From an uncultured Gemmatimonadota bacterium (GTDB lineage Bacteria; Gemmatimonadota; Gemmatimonadetes; Gemmatimonadales; Gemmatimonadaceae), in the NCBI GenBank assembly GCA_903894655.1, contig CAITQY010000120.1, positions 1 through 6,003 of the forward strand: DNA of 6,003 nucleotides, read 5' to 3'. Under the pieces are notes generated by a model. That model was not told the origin of the DNA. It saw only the letters and a list, made by a program, of their open reading frames with translations, and made no database searches. Positions 5,622 through 6,003 of the stretch are shown piece after piece. The first letter of the stretch is position 1, and each line of letters starts with the position of its first letter. Both the position numbers and the translations under genes were made by a program.

Positions 5622-6003
5622 CTAATCCCCCGATCCCACCGGCTTGTACAGCGTCGCCCCCGGCGACGCCGTCCGTTTGCTGCCGGCCCGCTTCCACGCG
5701 TCGTAGCGCATCCGCAACGTCTTCACCGGATTCGCGCTCTCCCCCGTCACGATGTCGTTGTCGGACGCACGGAGCACGGCGTAGTACGCGCCGTCGCTGT
5801 GCGTGACGCCGAGTTGGTCGTCCTTGTTGGCGATTGCGATGTACGACACGTGCGCCGTTTTGTTGTCGCACGGCACGAACTCGAGTGGGTTGTTGGCGCA
5901 GTTGCAGCGTTTGTCACCGCCGTTCTCGTCGGCCGCTTCCATGGCCGCCATCACGTGATCGGCCAGCGTGCCAGACGCGCGGCTGAAGGCCAGCGCCGCC
6001 TTG
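5622..6003 (-). CDS. DUF1028 family protein, C-terminal part (cut by window edge)
   Basis: The frame is open from the right edge (first full codon 6000-6002) to a TAG at 5622-5624, giving the last 126 residues of a larger protein. It reads KAALAFSRASGTLADHVMAA, then MEAADENGGDKRCNC. The LADxVMAAMEAAD-x(2)-GGDKRC pattern resembles the AL-AGD-AGGDRRG region of DUF1028 proteins, whose fold is thought to be related to Ntn-hydrolases and whose substrate is unknown. Three Cys (33, 35, 44 of the visible part) surround this motif, and an 80-residue tail follows with SYIAIANKDD and NPVKTLRMRYDAWKR. An internal GTG/ATG near 5951 is not the true start, because the family motif begins upstream of it. DUF1028 proteins are often exported, but the N-terminus that would show this is missing. 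Nothing in the window suggests an operon partner. Confidence 0.68.
   Translation of the reverse strand, partial: KAALAFSRASGTLADHVMAAMEAADENGGDKRCNCANNPLEFVPCDNKTAHVSYIAIANKDDQLGVTHSDGAYYAVLRASDNDIVTGESANPVKTLRMRYDAWKRAGSKRTASPGATLYKPVGSGD

Overview
The window is GC-rich, with coding frames strongly biased to G or C at third codon positions. It comes from an aerobic, Gram-negative-type bacterium: it encodes a haem A synthase, a predicted lipoprotein and a Sec-exported protein. The mix of families (secreted SUMF1-like lipoprotein, exported creatininase-fold protein, DUF1028 protein, double-glycine leader peptides) suggests Gemmatimonadota. That assignment rests on family flavour only and is tentative.

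Layout. Positions 1-129 hold an open frame entering from the left that may be the tail of an upstream gene. From 158 to 2407 on the + strand lies a compact three-gene cluster: a SUMF1/FGE-sulfatase-fold lipoprotein, a small stand-alone cyclic-nucleotide-binding protein, and an MBL-fold hydrolase whose ATG overlaps the preceding stop by 4 nt. Facing it on the - strand (2529-2696) is a 55-aa peptide with a double-glycine leader. At 2939-3865 (+) is an exported creatininase-family protein with altered metal-site residues. At 3933-5087 (-) is a haem A synthase (Cox15/CtaA). Divergent from it, at 5243-5461 (+), is a second double-glycine leader peptide of 72 aa. The window ends inside a DUF1028 gene read from the - strand (C-terminal 126 codons, 5622-6003).

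The most interesting content is the pair of small peptides. Both have leaders of 29-30 residues ending in the same kind of motif (LTDAELEQVVGG and ISDDQLDAIAGG), as in substrates of C39-peptidase ABC exporters. Both predicted cores carry exactly two Cys and three His. In the 72-aa peptide these fit a C2H2 zinc-finger spacing, C-x2-C-x12-H-x5-H. In both genes third-position GC drops at the leader/core junction. No exporter, peptidase or modifying enzyme for them is visible, so any processing machinery must lie outside the window. I infer a family of dispersed, exported, possibly metal-binding peptides with conserved leaders and exchangeable cores.

The other genes look like ordinary accessory or respiratory functions. 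The SUMF1-CNBD-MBL arrangement is probably one transcription unit, but its joint role is unknown. I saw no rRNA or tRNA genes, CRISPR arrays, insertion sequences or prophage genes.
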